From positions 11,631 to 75,630 of the forward strand of contig JACVGT010000031.1 in assembly GCA_018992685.1 (NCBI GenBank): 64,000 bases of DNA. Reading direction: 5' to 3'. The notes under the pieces are model-generated. The model searched no databases and was not told where the DNA came from. It was given only the letters and a program-made list of their open reading frames with translations. Source of the DNA: Theionarchaea archaeon (lineage in GTDB: Archaea; Methanobacteriota_B; Thermococci; Methanofastidiosales; SZ-28-30). Both the position numbers and the translations under genes were made by a program. Shown piece after piece: positions 24,766 to 33,840 of the stretch. Position 1 is the stretch's first letter. Each line of letters begins with the position of its first letter.

Positions 24766-26646
24766 ATGAAACGAACCTACATTGTGTGTTTCATCCTACT
24801 ATTCTCTTTATGGACGCCACTGCATGCTGAGGACCAGCATCAGGCCACCATTACGGCGCCTGCTGTGGAACGGACAGCTGATGGGTTGCGGGGAGTCCTC
24901 TCTTACATGACTGTGGTCACCCAGCAAGGATCAGGACACATCTATATCGATACCTGGCCCTTGGCTGAAGTGGATATTCAAGGCTCAGCGCGGCTGGCGG
25001 TGCAGGTCGCCTGTGATGTTGTCCACAAGAACTGGGAGCATTATGACTTCTTCATCACGGTACGCAGTGATTCACCCATCATTGGAGGCCCTTCAGCAGG
25101 AGGAGCCATGACAGTCGCAATCATTGCTTCCTTACAAGGATGGGAACTCAGCAGTGACGTTGTGATGTCTGGCACTATTAACCCTGATGAAACAGTCGGG
25201 CCTGTAGGGGGATTGTACCAGAAAGCTCAGGCCGCCTCTGAGATCGCTCATACCTTCCTGGTCCCTGATGGTCAAACCACTATTGTGGTGGAAGAACAGA
25301 CAACAAGAACGCAGGGTCCATTCACCTATATTACCACCAGTCAGAAGCAACTGGATCTCGTGGAGGAAGGAAAGGCCATGGGGCTCCAGGTGAAAGAGGT
25401 GTATGATATCAGAGAAGCAGTCTACTATTTCACGGGGCAAGAGATTGAAACTTCCCAGGTGGAAGCTGAACCCATTAAAGCTGATTTTATGAAACCCTAT
25501 GCACAGCAACAGGTGGATGGAATAGAAAATGAGTATGAATCAGTAACCGACAGTGTTCAGGAATACACTGGGCCTTATAAGAGTGACCTCCAGCGGGTGC
25601 TGGAGTCTGCACAGGAACAGATTACGTATGCACACACAGCCTACGACTCTGGTAGCTATTACACCTCCGTGAGTGCCTGTTATGTGGCAGGACTGTACAT
25701 CACGTACGCACAGAATCTGTTGCTGTACTTTGAAAATCAATCAGTGGAGGAAATTTTCTCAGACCTCACCCGTGAGATCGATATTGTGTACACCAAGACG
25801 ACTGAAGCACGTCCGCGCGGGATGACTGCTCTCCAGTGTATTGCCACTGCACAGAACCGCATCTTCGAAGCACGAGAGTATGTGAAAAGAGCCCAGGCGC
25901 AACAATCAACCTCTGGCCAGATTGAATATGCTTCATACGCCGAAAGACGAAAGGAAAGTGCTGAATTCTGGCTCGAACTTGCCAGTGAATACCAGGAAGG
26001 GAGCGAGATAAGCCAGGATGCGTTGCGTAATGCTGCGTCTTCCATGTTGAATACGGCAGAGCTTTCTCTGGTGTATGCCTCATCAATCCTATCAGCAGGT
26101 GACCTTCTGAGTGAGGCCCAGTCCAGGCTGCAGACTTCGCAGGAGCAGTTCGTGGAAGAAGTGTATGCCGCTTCCCTGTTTTCGGCTGTGGAAAGCAGAG
26201 TCTACTGTGAAGTAGCTTTGATCTCATATTCTGCTCAGAAGGAAGCTCTCGTCCAGAAAGTGGAGAGAGCTCGAGAACGTGCCACTAAGGCCATTGAAAC
26301 GTCCCGACAGCAGGGTACTGAACCTGTACTAGCAGTGAGTTACTATGAACTTACACAATCCCTTGATGAAGCGACGCAGTCTTTGATCTATCTCGGGTAT
26401 GCTGAGGAGGTTGCCTCAATGGCTGAGTACATTGACACACAGCCCTCCGTTCCAATGGTCACAGGAGAACCTGCACGAGAACCCCTCACTCCAGGGTCTG
26501 GTACAGAATCATCAACTCCAGAACCGTCAGAACATGAGGCTGCACAGCAGAATGGCGGTCTTGTGGAAGCTCTTGGGATCCTGGGAGCAGGAATAGTAAT
26601 TGGAATACTTGGTTCCTGGCTGGTGACAAAGTCAGTTCACAGGTAA
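24766..26646 (+). CDS. Membrane-anchored extracytoplasmic Lon-like (S16) serine protease
   Basis: A 626-residue protein. Residues 1-21 are a signal peptide; the S16 protease domain covers about 25-230 with catalytic Ser110 in GGPSAGGAM and Lys153 in GLYQKAQAA, the 43-residue spacing of Lon's dyad. There is no AAA+ domain. A long helical region (about 245-540) follows, then a Pro/Glu/Ser/Thr-rich linker and a C-terminal membrane helix (about 600-622). This matches archaeal COG1750 proteases facing the cell exterior; the substrate is unknown. TATA TTTATAAG (24736-24743) 26 nt before ATG implies a leaderless mRNA. Confidence 0.88.
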   Translation: MKRTYIVCFILLFSLWTPLHAEDQHQATITAPAVERTADGLRGVLSYMTVVTQQGSGHIYIDTWPLAEVDIQGSARLAVQVACDVVHKNWEHYDFFITVRSDSPIIGGPSAGGAMTVAIIASLQGWELSSDVVMSGTINPDETVGPVGGLYQKAQAASEIAHTFLVPDGQTTIVVEEQTTRTQGPFTYITTSQKQLDLVEEGKAMGLQVKEVYDIREAVYYFTGQEIETSQVEAEPIKADFMKPYAQQQVDGIENEYESVTDSVQEYTGPYKSDLQRVLESAQEQITYAHTAYDSGSYYTSVSACYVAGLYITYAQNLLLYFENQSVEEIFSDLTREIDIVYTKTTEARPRGMTALQCIATAQNRIFEAREYVKRAQAQQSTSGQIEYASYAERRKESAEFWLELASEYQEGSEISQDALRNAASSMLNTAELSLVYASSILSAGDLLSEAQSRLQTSQEQFVEEVYAASLFSAVESRVYCEVALISYSAQKEALVQKVERARERATKAIETSRQQGTEPVLAVSYYELTQSLDEATQSLIYLGYAEEVASMAEYIDTQPSVPMVTGEPAREPLTPGSGTESSTPEPSEHEAAQQNGGLVEALGILGAGIVIGILGSWLVTKSVHR

Positions 26647-26685
26647 TGGTTGCCGTGCACTGTGAATTACCACTTCAGATTCTCC

Positions 26686-26700
26686 TTTTTTCTGTTTTGT
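26686..26700 (+). terminator. T-rich terminator after the Lon-like protease
   Basis: Six T followed by TTTT-containing sequence, 40-55 nt after the stop codon; no other feature is seen in 26647-26945. Confidence 0.4.
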
Positions 26701-26945
26701 TTCAGCACTAGGATTTCAGGGGTTGACGTTTTCCTCACGAGAGTGGGGGTTGGGTTTACACTAAATGCTGCACACCAAATGATTAAATCATAGAATGTTC
26801 CAAGAGAGACGGAAGTGAGATTGAAGCCCGATCTCGAGGTTGAACGGGGGCAATAGTTCGAGTTCTTGGGGATGGCTCTCCCTCACTTCCCTCGACCAAA
26901 AATCTGGCGTGTGGCTCAATGAACTGATCAAAGAAATGGAGAGGA

Positions 26946-28049
26946 TTACTCCATAGATTCAAACCTGTTCTTGAGTTTCTCCAGCACTTTGGGGAGAGTA
27001 GTATACTCCATATCTTCCTGCGGCAGCCTGTGTGGCTCAAACGGACCGTGCCTGCGCATGTACTCTGCAATCTTCTGGGCTTTTTTCCTTGTCATGTCAA
27101 AGGCAGGATCGTCAAATAGGTCAACTGGCCCGATGAGGTTGCCGTTAGAACACTGGAATCCCAGGGCAACTACCCGAGGAGGTCCATCGAACCGGGTGCA
27201 GCGAGCATCTTTCTGCGCAACAGGCATGATGGGTCCATTGTGGCTTCCCCGCATCCATCCGGACACCAAGTGGGGGAAGGCAAAGGGTTCCAAGACTTCA
27301 CCCAATGCAGGCAATCCAGACTGAGACCTCACAATGGCTACAGGATCGTCCTTGCCCACGTACTCCCCTGCTATGAATGACAGCTTTTCTGTACTGATAC
27401 AGGCAACTGGTTCATCAGCAGGAAGTTTTCCCCCCTCTTTCGGGTACACTTTCTTTATCACGTATCGGGACTTTGCTCCGACCAAAGCCAGCATGTCGTA
27501 CAGTTCCTCAGGACAGGACATCATGACCTTCTTATGTTCTTTGATATCCCATATTTCAAATCTGAACCCCTGATGGAAAGAAGGATCAATGATCAACCCC
27601 GCAGTGTTAAAGGGATCTGCGAACATTCGAAATATGGGAAGGTTGAATGCTCCCGGTTCGGTTTTGTCCATCATGAACGTTACCACCGGTTCTGCTTTTC
27701 TTTCTGTAAACTCTATCTCTGCAATTCCAGGACCCATTCCCCGGATATTGCCTGAGAACGCATCTTTCAACAGATCCTGTCCTGCTCCATATAATTTAAG
27801 TTCTTTCGCCTTGTTGGCAGCTCTTTCAAACGTGTCCCAAGCCAGCTGATGAATCTTGTCCGAGTCCACCCCATGGTTGTGAGTCATGATCAACTCCAGG
27901 TCGTCGCCACAGTTGGTGACCACATAGTCTATGAGAAGGCTGGTTTCTTTCAATGCCTTTTCAGCTGTCTCAATCAGATCTGGATGAACAACAGCGTGTC
28001 CTGGACACGAGCCAACATCAGCCTTAATGAGAGATATGGTCGTTTTCAT
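26946..28049 (-). CDS. fbp: Bifunctional fructose-1,6-bisphosphate aldolase/phosphatase
   Basis: A 367-residue archaeal/early-branching class V FBPase that condenses dihydroxyacetone phosphate with glyceraldehyde 3-phosphate and dephosphorylates the product, driving gluconeogenesis one way. Recognisable blocks are the N-terminal TTISLIKADVGSCPGHAVVH metal-binding segment, CGDDLELIMTHNHG, GAGQDLL, FRMFADPFNTAGLIIDPS, the Tyr/Lys Schiff-base region, VSGWMRGSHNGP and DDPAFD. Start ATG 28049 has TTTATATT (28071-28078) 26 nt upstream; the longer upstream frame is not part of the family. The mRNA is probably leaderless. Confidence 0.95.
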   Translation of the reverse strand: MKTTISLIKADVGSCPGHAVVHPDLIETAEKALKETSLLIDYVVTNCGDDLELIMTHNHGVDSDKIHQLAWDTFERAANKAKELKLYGAGQDLLKDAFSGNIRGMGPGIAEIEFTERKAEPVVTFMMDKTEPGAFNLPIFRMFADPFNTAGLIIDPSFHQGFRFEIWDIKEHKKVMMSCPEELYDMLALVGAKSRYVIKKVYPKEGGKLPADEPVACISTEKLSFIAGEYVGKDDPVAIVRSQSGLPALGEVLEPFAFPHLVSGWMRGSHNGPIMPVAQKDARCTRFDGPPRVVALGFQCSNGNLIGPVDLFDDPAFDMTRKKAQKIAEYMRRHGPFEPHRLPQEDMEYTTLPKVLEKLKNRFESME

Positions 28050-28361
28050 ATGTGCCTTACCTAGACTGGTAATATAAACCTTATGCATTGACATTGACAT
28101 AGGCATTGAGGACAGCAAGGTCAGTGGGATTATGGGAAGGCCTTCAGCTGCTCACGGGTGGCGTCATTGACGTTTGCAGTGGCGGACAGATTGTGCCCCT
28201 GAGTACTTGTGTATGTACCATGCTCTGATTTCACGTGCCTCGAGCATACTCTGCATTGAGAAACAGAATTGATACCGGTTCTTTCATCACGGTTCCATCT
28301 TTTACTCTGGAGAGAATGACCTGGAACGAGGCAGAAGCGGAGGAAGGGAAAAGAAGATAGA

Positions 28362-28820
28362 CTATCCCTGCATGATCTCAAGAATCTCAGAGATATCGGG
28401 GAGCTGAGACAGAGGATAGACCTTTACCGTGAGTACCTTCTGATCCTCGTCAAGTACTACATTTGCCCGTTCAGAAACCCCATCTTTCTCCCTGAATAGC
28501 CCATACTTTGCTGAGACTCCACCGTGGGGCCAGAAATCAGATAGAATCTGTATGTTCTTGATCCCAAGATGATCTGCCCAGGCCTTCTTACAGGGAACAC
28601 TATCCACACTGAGCCCACATGCCACTGCATGTATTCTCTCAAATTCTTGTGAGTTCTCTTCCAGAGACTTCATCTGTTCTGCACACACTTTTGTCCAGGC
28701 CAGAGGATGGAAGGACAAGAGAACCTTCTTCCCTCTGTAATCAGACAATCGTATCTCTTTCCCGTTCTGGTCATTCAACACAAAATCAGGCGCTTGATCG
28801 CCTGGGTTAACTAATGTCAT
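28362..28820 (-). CDS. Peroxiredoxin (AhpC/TSA family)
   Basis: A 152-residue thioredoxin-fold peroxidase. The peroxidatic Cys lies in FHPLAWTKVCAEQM at about residue 46, in place of the usual PxxxTxxC; further Cys residues at about 69 and 77 could resolve the disulfide. The N-terminal GDQAPDFVLNDQNGKEIRLSDYRGKKVLL is typical. GGTGAT-N3 precedes the ATG, and only 4 nt separate it from korB, so it is co-expressed with the oxygen-sensitive ferredoxin oxidoreductase, probably to protect it from peroxide. Confidence 0.9.
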   Translation of the reverse strand: MTLVNPGDQAPDFVLNDQNGKEIRLSDYRGKKVLLSFHPLAWTKVCAEQMKSLEENSQEFERIHAVACGLSVDSVPCKKAWADHLGIKNIQILSDFWPHGGVSAKYGLFREKDGVSERANVVLDEDQKVLTVKVYPLSQLPDISEILEIMQG

Positions 28821-28824
28821 GACA

Positions 28825-29664
28825 TCACCTCACAGACAGCAAATTGCGTATTCTCCTCACCCTCTCCTCCCTGCTGAGAGAATCTTTTGCTGGATTCCTC
28901 TCTCCATACAATTCTCTGTGGTATACTGGCTTTTTCACTTCATAGAACACTCCGATGTACAAGGGGTCCTGGATCCGGGCTGTATCAATGGCCTCTCCCA
29001 GTTTGTCTGGTGTCTCCTCCAGCAGTTTCACCTTTTCATTATACAGCCTGTATGTATCATTATACGTCACACATGGCTGAAGCACCTCTACCAGGGAGAA
29101 TCCTTCATGTTCCACTGCCCTGACCAGCGTATCTGCCACATGGGGAATCTTTCCCGAATAGGTCCGCGCGACAAAGGTGCCCCCTGCCTCCAGGAGGAGA
29201 GCCAGAGGATTCAAGGGGTCTTCGACACTTCCTTCAGGTGTGGACCCTCCTTTGAATCCCTTTGTGCTGGTGGGCGTAAACTGGCCCGTTGTTAACCCGT
29301 ATACCTTGTTGTCATGAACGACCACAGTGATGTCTGCATTCCGCTTGGCAGCAAAGAGCACATGGGCCAAGCCTTCACCATATGCATCTCCATCACCTAC
29401 AAAGGTAATAACCTTTAGATCAGGATTGGCGAACTTCATGCCCTCCACAGTGGCCATGGATCTCCCGTGGATAGAATATAACCCACTGATCCTTAGGTAG
29501 TCAAAGATCTTCCCATGACATCCAATCCCAGCAGACATCATCAGTCTCTCTGTTCCAATCCCTTTCTCAGAGAGCATTTCCGCTGCCCTCTTCACTCCAT
29601 TTAATATTCCGAAGTTACCACACCCCGGGCACCAGGTGTTCTCCGCATATGTTCTGAGTTCCAC
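28825..29664 (-). CDS. korB: 2-oxoacid:ferredoxin oxidoreductase, beta subunit
   Basis: A 279-residue thiamine pyrophosphate subunit. The N-terminal WCPGCGNFG (C12, C15) with a later Cys binds the [4Fe-4S] cluster, and GDGDAYGEGLAHVLFAAKRN followed by NKVYGLTTGQ is the TPP-Mg site. GTG start overlaps the alpha-subunit stop (TAGTG), giving tight coupling. The enzyme oxidatively decarboxylates a 2-oxoacid to the acyl-CoA and reduces ferredoxin; 2-oxoglutarate, pyruvate or a branched oxoacid cannot be separated from sequence alone, though the short beta subunit suits the Kor/Vor-like group. Confidence 0.92.
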   Translation of the reverse strand: MELRTYAENTWCPGCGNFGILNGVKRAAEMLSEKGIGTERLMMSAGIGCHGKIFDYLRISGLYSIHGRSMATVEGMKFANPDLKVITFVGDGDAYGEGLAHVLFAAKRNADITVVVHDNKVYGLTTGQFTPTSTKGFKGGSTPEGSVEDPLNPLALLLEAGGTFVARTYSGKIPHVADTLVRAVEHEGFSLVEVLQPCVTYNDTYRLYNEKVKLLEETPDKLGEAIDTARIQDPLYIGVFYEVKKPVYHRELYGERNPAKDSLSREERVRRIRNLLSVR

Positions 29665-31319
29665 TATACCGCCTCCTTGATGGCCAGTGCCAGGTTCTGT
29701 GGATCGAAGGGTCTCCCATCATACTTCGCAATAACCAGGGAATCAACCTGGGCTTTCTCTTTCAGTAGCGTGGCAAACTGCCCTGTTGAACTCTGTTCCA
29801 CCACCACGGCCCTATCATATCCTGTGAATTCCCACACAGGAAACGGTCTCAAGTACACGGGCTGCACCACGGTTGCATCAATGTCCCCTGCCCTGAGCGC
29901 TTCCAGGACACTCATGGTAGTACTCCCATAGGTCATGATAACAGGATGTCCTGGATTATACACATTGACCGTCTTAATAGTCTTCAAATACTCGTGTAAC
30001 TTTGAAAGCTTCTTCTTTCTCTTGTCGTGCATGGCCACAATCTTCTCTGCTTTGTCCGAGGTTATGCCGAATTCGTCATGTTCATAGCTGTTCCATTTTA
30101 TCAGTTCAGATGACGGTGGGAACAACAACGGAGAGATCCCCGTTTCCGTAACTTCGTACCTCCTGTACTCACCCGAGTCGTGGGAGATAAAATCTGCCCA
30201 CACTGCCTTTTCTGGGTCAATATTGACAGTATGGCTGCTCTCTGAAAGGTGTCTGTCCAGAACCAGCGTCCCAGGAGTCTGAAATCTCCAGACCAACAGT
30301 AGGAGTTCTGCTGCTTTGTAGTAAGCTTCTTCAACACTCCCCGGTGCTACCACGATCCTGGGAAATTCCCCATGACCCTGGTTCACGGCAAACTCTAAGT
30401 CTCCCTGGTCAGTATAGGTAGGAACTCCTGTGGAAGGGCCGCTCCTGGAGGAGAGAACGAATACCACAGGTGCTTCAACCATTCCAGCCAAGGAGTACGT
30501 CTCTTCCATGAGGGCAAGCCCTCCTCCACTTGATCCCACCATGGTTTTTGCTCCAGCGAATGCAGCTCCCACTGCCATGTTGGCCACAGCTATCTCATTT
30601 TCGGGATGAATGGCCACAACCTGCAAATCACTCATGTGGGCTGCCAGAAAGTGAAGGATAGATGTGGAAGGAGTCATGGGATAGGCAAAGTACATGTCCA
30701 GTCCTGCACTGTATGCACCCAGTGCTGCTGCCTGATTGCCTGTCAGGGCGGATGACTGGTGTGTTCCTTTTTCCAGATGAAATTTCCCCAGAACCTCTGA
30801 GGGAATCAACTCGTAGATCGCCCTGGCATAGTCAGCATTCTTCTCTCTATCTCGAGGATACTCTTTCTTGATGATTTCTTCCGCCTGGTTCACAGGCATG
30901 CCAATGGCAGCGGCCAGCACTGTCACAGAACCCACACCCATTCTCAGTTCTGGATTGGGGGGATATTTTTTGGCTTCTGATTTCATAGGGATCCCTATCC
31001 CTCTGGCACCTTCTCCCACCTCGTCAGAATTATACACCACGACCCCTGTTGGCTTCACATGGGATTGATGTTCCAGATAACTCCTCTCGTCGTGAAGCAC
31101 CATGAGATCTGCTTCCATGTAGTGGCTGGTGATTGTATCTGCAGCTGTGCTCACCACTGAAAAATTGTGACCTCCCCTGATGAGACTCGGGTAATCATCC
31201 ATCTCAAAAGAAGCTCTGCCCATCCTAGTAAATATGCTCATGGCCACAGTTCCCGCTTTCTTGACACCTTCGCCTGCTCTACCGCCCACTAGATAGGTAA
31301 ATACTTCATTCTTCTTCAT
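29664..31319 (-). CDS. korA: 2-oxoacid:ferredoxin oxidoreductase, fused gamma-alpha subunit
   Basis: A 551-residue fusion. Residues about 1-190 are the gamma domain (VGGRAGEGVKKAG...DDYPSLIRGGHNF), followed by the alpha (pyrimidine-binding) domain with GNQAAALGAYSAGLDMYFAYPMTPSTSIL and the C-terminal swivel region. GGTGAT-N3 precedes ATG 31319; the in-frame ATG-like upstream start is not needed. Together with korB and the peroxiredoxin it forms a three-gene operon. Products feed reduced ferredoxin to partners such as the Hdr complex encoded at 37-41 kb (inference). Confidence 0.93.
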   Translation of the reverse strand: MKKNEVFTYLVGGRAGEGVKKAGTVAMSIFTRMGRASFEMDDYPSLIRGGHNFSVVSTAADTITSHYMEADLMVLHDERSYLEHQSHVKPTGVVVYNSDEVGEGARGIGIPMKSEAKKYPPNPELRMGVGSVTVLAAAIGMPVNQAEEIIKKEYPRDREKNADYARAIYELIPSEVLGKFHLEKGTHQSSALTGNQAAALGAYSAGLDMYFAYPMTPSTSILHFLAAHMSDLQVVAIHPENEIAVANMAVGAAFAGAKTMVGSSGGGLALMEETYSLAGMVEAPVVFVLSSRSGPSTGVPTYTDQGDLEFAVNQGHGEFPRIVVAPGSVEEAYYKAAELLLLVWRFQTPGTLVLDRHLSESSHTVNIDPEKAVWADFISHDSGEYRRYEVTETGISPLLFPPSSELIKWNSYEHDEFGITSDKAEKIVAMHDKRKKKLSKLHEYLKTIKTVNVYNPGHPVIMTYGSTTMSVLEALRAGDIDATVVQPVYLRPFPVWEFTGYDRAVVVEQSSTGQFATLLKEKAQVDSLVIAKYDGRPFDPQNLALAIKEAV

Positions 31320-31364
31320 GGTATCACCATTCAAAAGGAAAGAAGTGTAGATGGAAGTTTTATG

Positions 31365-32201
31365 CTATATCAAGCCGGCCTGAAATGCTCCTGATGCCAG
31401 GGTAATGATGAGCAGTACAATTGCTGTTCTACTGAGCCAAATGTGCGCCCTGCGAATACCGGGGCTGGGAGGTTTCCGCCCTAGTGAGACAATTCCCACT
31501 GCGGGTGTCAGCAACGTGACGACAAGAGTTGCTATCCCCACGTATGCATGGGACACTCTGAAATGAGGTCCTCCGCTTGCAGATACCATGTGTAATGCCA
31601 GAGAGAGACCCAGTATTACGAGAATGACTCCCAGGGTTCCTACGATCTTGTGTACTTGCAGCCAGGAGGTCTTGGGAGTTCTGTTCACTGCATTGGTTGC
31701 CGCCACAAGTGCCAGTATGAGCCCAGAAACCATCAACCCTGCATGGAATGGCCATAATTCAGGGACAGTAGTTGGAGTAATCGGCCCTCCAACAGTCAGT
31801 GACCCAGAAATAGATCCTCCTCGATTGCAGTCAGCGGTCACATCTACAGTACCTCCAGAGTCTGCAGGCAGAACAAACTGGTAGGTAAATCGGGAATCTG
31901 TGGGCTGGCTCTCGTATTCATACGTTGTCACTTCACCATTCAGGCTGATTTGGATTCGATTTACAAAGTGGGCTGCAGGATCAGAGACCGAATGGACAAG
32001 AGTGACCTGAAGCGTTTGAGAATCCACGTCGTAATCAAGCAGAATGTCAGAAGGGGGGTGAGCGCACACAGGCTGGAGCACAGCCAGAGAGCCGAGGAAC
32101 AGAACGCCCAGCATGAGCACGAGACCACGAGAATGCCTCCAAGAGCTGCCCTGCTTTTGAGTTGCAGGTGATTTCCTGAGAGATAAAGGATTTCGATTCA
32201 T
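31365..32201 (-). CDS. Exported/membrane protein with cytochrome b561-like His-containing helices
   Basis: A 278-residue protein. A signal/anchor helix lies at about 20-45; a beta-rich extracytoplasmic domain (about 48-145, with LNGEVTTYEYESQPTDSRF) is followed by five or six membrane helices. Histidines lie at helix ends in FHAGLMVSG, VHKIVGTLG, ALHMVSA, RVSHAYVG and RRAHIWLSR, the pattern of a diheme b561-type electron-transfer module. The start is fixed by GAGGAGGT before ATG 32201. It lies 13 nt downstream of the ferritin-like gene, so iron or electron handling is a reasonable shared theme, but that is inference. Confidence 0.72.
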   Translation of the reverse strand: MNRNPLSLRKSPATQKQGSSWRHSRGLVLMLGVLFLGSLAVLQPVCAHPPSDILLDYDVDSQTLQVTLVHSVSDPAAHFVNRIQISLNGEVTTYEYESQPTDSRFTYQFVLPADSGGTVDVTADCNRGGSISGSLTVGGPITPTTVPELWPFHAGLMVSGLILALVAATNAVNRTPKTSWLQVHKIVGTLGVILVILGLSLALHMVSASGGPHFRVSHAYVGIATLVVTLLTPAVGIVSLGRKPPSPGIRRAHIWLSRTAIVLLIITLASGAFQAGLI

Positions 32202-32214
32202 GTCAACCTCCTCG

Positions 32215-32502
32215 TCACTTTTTTTCAGTGAGTTCTTCCACTTCTTGCCTGCCTTCTTCCAGCTCTCGCACCTGTTCTTCATCTATTCTCAACAGCATGG
32301 TCTGAAACTCCCCAACGTGAGTCTTCTCTTCGCCTGCAATGTCCAGAAGAACCTTCTTGATGTCTTCATCCCTGGCCACGGCTGCCATTTGCTCGTACAG
32401 GTTAATTGCGTCCAGTTCTGCAATCACTGCTGCCCTCAGAATTTCTTTATCCAGATCTTCCTTTTTTACTTTGTCCAAATTTATTGGTATTGTGGATAAC
32501 AT
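32215..32502 (-). CDS. Encapsulin-type ferritin-like protein (EncFtn-like)
   Basis: A 95-residue two-helix ferritin-like protein. It closely recalls the N-terminal ferritin-like domain that is fused to the encapsulin shell protein of Pyrococcus furiosus (LRLAIIAELDAINLYEQM...EEKAHVGEF). Ferroxidase ligands E29, E59 and H62 match the E/E/H spacing of encapsulated ferritins. Such proteins assemble as decamers and oxidise iron but need a capsid to store it. No encapsulin gene occurs within this window. A TAAGGAGGA site precedes the ATG. It is co-transcribed with the b561-like membrane protein. Confidence 0.85.
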   Translation of the reverse strand: MLSTIPINLDKVKKEDLDKEILRAAVIAELDAINLYEQMAAVARDEDIKKVLLDIAGEEKTHVGEFQTMLLRIDEEQVRELEEGRQEVEELTEKK

Positions 32503-32680
32503 GTTTCTTCCTCCTTACACCTATGGTCAGCCATTGTTTTAAAGTTTCTCATAATTTCCACCGAGAAAGCGACCTTTCTGGAACCGGTGGCTCCATTTCA
32601 ACGTGTCCACAGGAGATTGAGCAGGACTAGAAACTCTCTGACCGGGTTCATTTCAGCGCCTCCCGCTGCCACCGGCTTCC

Positions 32681-33508
32681 CTACTTGAGGCCCTTCCTGA
32701 TAGATGCCATGGCTGCTACCAGATCTCTCCACTCCCCAGACGAGAGTCCCCCCTCAGGTTCAAGAGTTACCAGTCCAGAGTATCCCCAGCTCTTGATAGT
32801 TCTCACTGCTTCCCAAAATCCAAATGGCGAATTATTTAATACCCAGGTAGCATTTTCCAGCGTTCCCCGAAGGTGTACATTAATAATGCGGTCTTTCACT
32901 GATTCGAACCGTTCGAGCTCGTTGTACAGAGCTGCCCATCTGATATCCAGTGTTATCCACTCAACCTGTTCCATCAACATAAAAGGAGTAGTACGCTCCG
33001 TGTGGGTGGGAACATTCTCTACACTCGCTTTGACAGTATAGGAGGGCGTGATGTCGCCTAGCCATCCACCCAGAGCGGTCACATCAACGTGTTGCTTCCA
33101 TGTATCCCATAGGTGGAAAACGCAGACACCCGCTTGAAGGGACTCTGCCAGGAAGAGGGATTGTCCAATCATGTCTTTCCCTTTCTCTATATCCTGGCTG
33201 CTGCCACACAGGTAAATTCCCACATCTCTGTTGGCATGAACAGACAAGACAGGTAGCTCCCTAAAATGAGTTATCAGGTCCTCTGTAGTGTATTTGGAGC
33301 TCTTCTCCCAGGCATTGTGTCTGTCTCCTGTGACATCGTCTCTCGGTGTGTGCTCACTGTTCCACTCTGCCAGATACTGCACTTCGAATCCATCCACTGC
33401 TGATTCCTTCAAGAGACTTTTCATCACAGTGATGGTGCCTGAGAGATCGTAATACGGCTTTCTCAGGATCGCAGTAGCAGGAGCTGAGGAAATCGCCAGG
33501 TCATGCAT
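32681..33508 (-). CDS. Sugar phosphate isomerase/epimerase-like TIM-barrel protein
   Basis: A 275-residue xylose isomerase-like TIM barrel, distantly related to the protein at 21380-22168. Visible segments are VQYLAEWNSEH (about 44-54), VCVFHLWDTW (metal His), ASVENVPTHT (Glu/Asn), ITLDIRWA (Asp), INVHLRGT (His) and GLVTLEPEGG (Glu). ATG 33508 is preceded by GGGGAT-N3 and by TATAATA 26 nt upstream. Substrate unknown. It is monocistronic. Confidence 0.78.
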   Translation of the reverse strand: MHDLAISSAPATAILRKPYYDLSGTITVMKSLLKESAVDGFEVQYLAEWNSEHTPRDDVTGDRHNAWEKSSKYTTEDLITHFRELPVLSVHANRDVGIYLCGSSQDIEKGKDMIGQSLFLAESLQAGVCVFHLWDTWKQHVDVTALGGWLGDITPSYTVKASVENVPTHTERTTPFMLMEQVEWITLDIRWAALYNELERFESVKDRIINVHLRGTLENATWVLNNSPFGFWEAVRTIKSWGYSGLVTLEPEGGLSSGEWRDLVAAMASIRKGLK

Positions 33509-33840
33509 GGTATCCCCATGGTACCAGTTATTATACCCTTTCCCTGCAGCTAGCTAAAGGATCGGCATCTTCCTTCCTCTTCCACTACATTTATATACCC
33601 CATATACATACGTAATGCTGACCGGGAGGGTATATCCCCGAGAGGCTCGACAAACTATTGCCCCCATAAATCTTTTTTTCAAACACAATAGCCTCTAGAG
33701 GAGAGCCCATATCCCGGTTTTTCACCCGCGTTTGACAGTATGGAATGAAGAGGAAAACCAGAATAAGGGATACTCTCCAGTAATTATTCTCCGAATCTCA
33801 AACAGTCCATCAAGATCTCACGTAGCACTATTTCCCGCGA
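33509..33840. other. Intergenic region with strong promoter and possible small RNA
   Basis: No protein gene. It contains the isomerase TATA box (minus), and on the plus strand a TATA box with a downstream hairpin-forming stretch ending in seven T (see the ncRNA entry). The rest shows nothing clear. Confidence 0.45.
33620..33679 (+). ncRNA. Candidate small non-coding RNA of about 60 nt
   Basis: A consensus TATA box (TTTATATAC, 33590-33598) predicts a start near 33620. The transcript would contain two short hairpins, GGG/CCC around 33626-33639 and CGAG-AGG-CTCG at 33639-33649, and ends in TTTTTTT (33673-33679). No open reading frame fills it. The family is not recognised, and the call rests only on promoter, structure and terminator. 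Confidence 0.3.
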
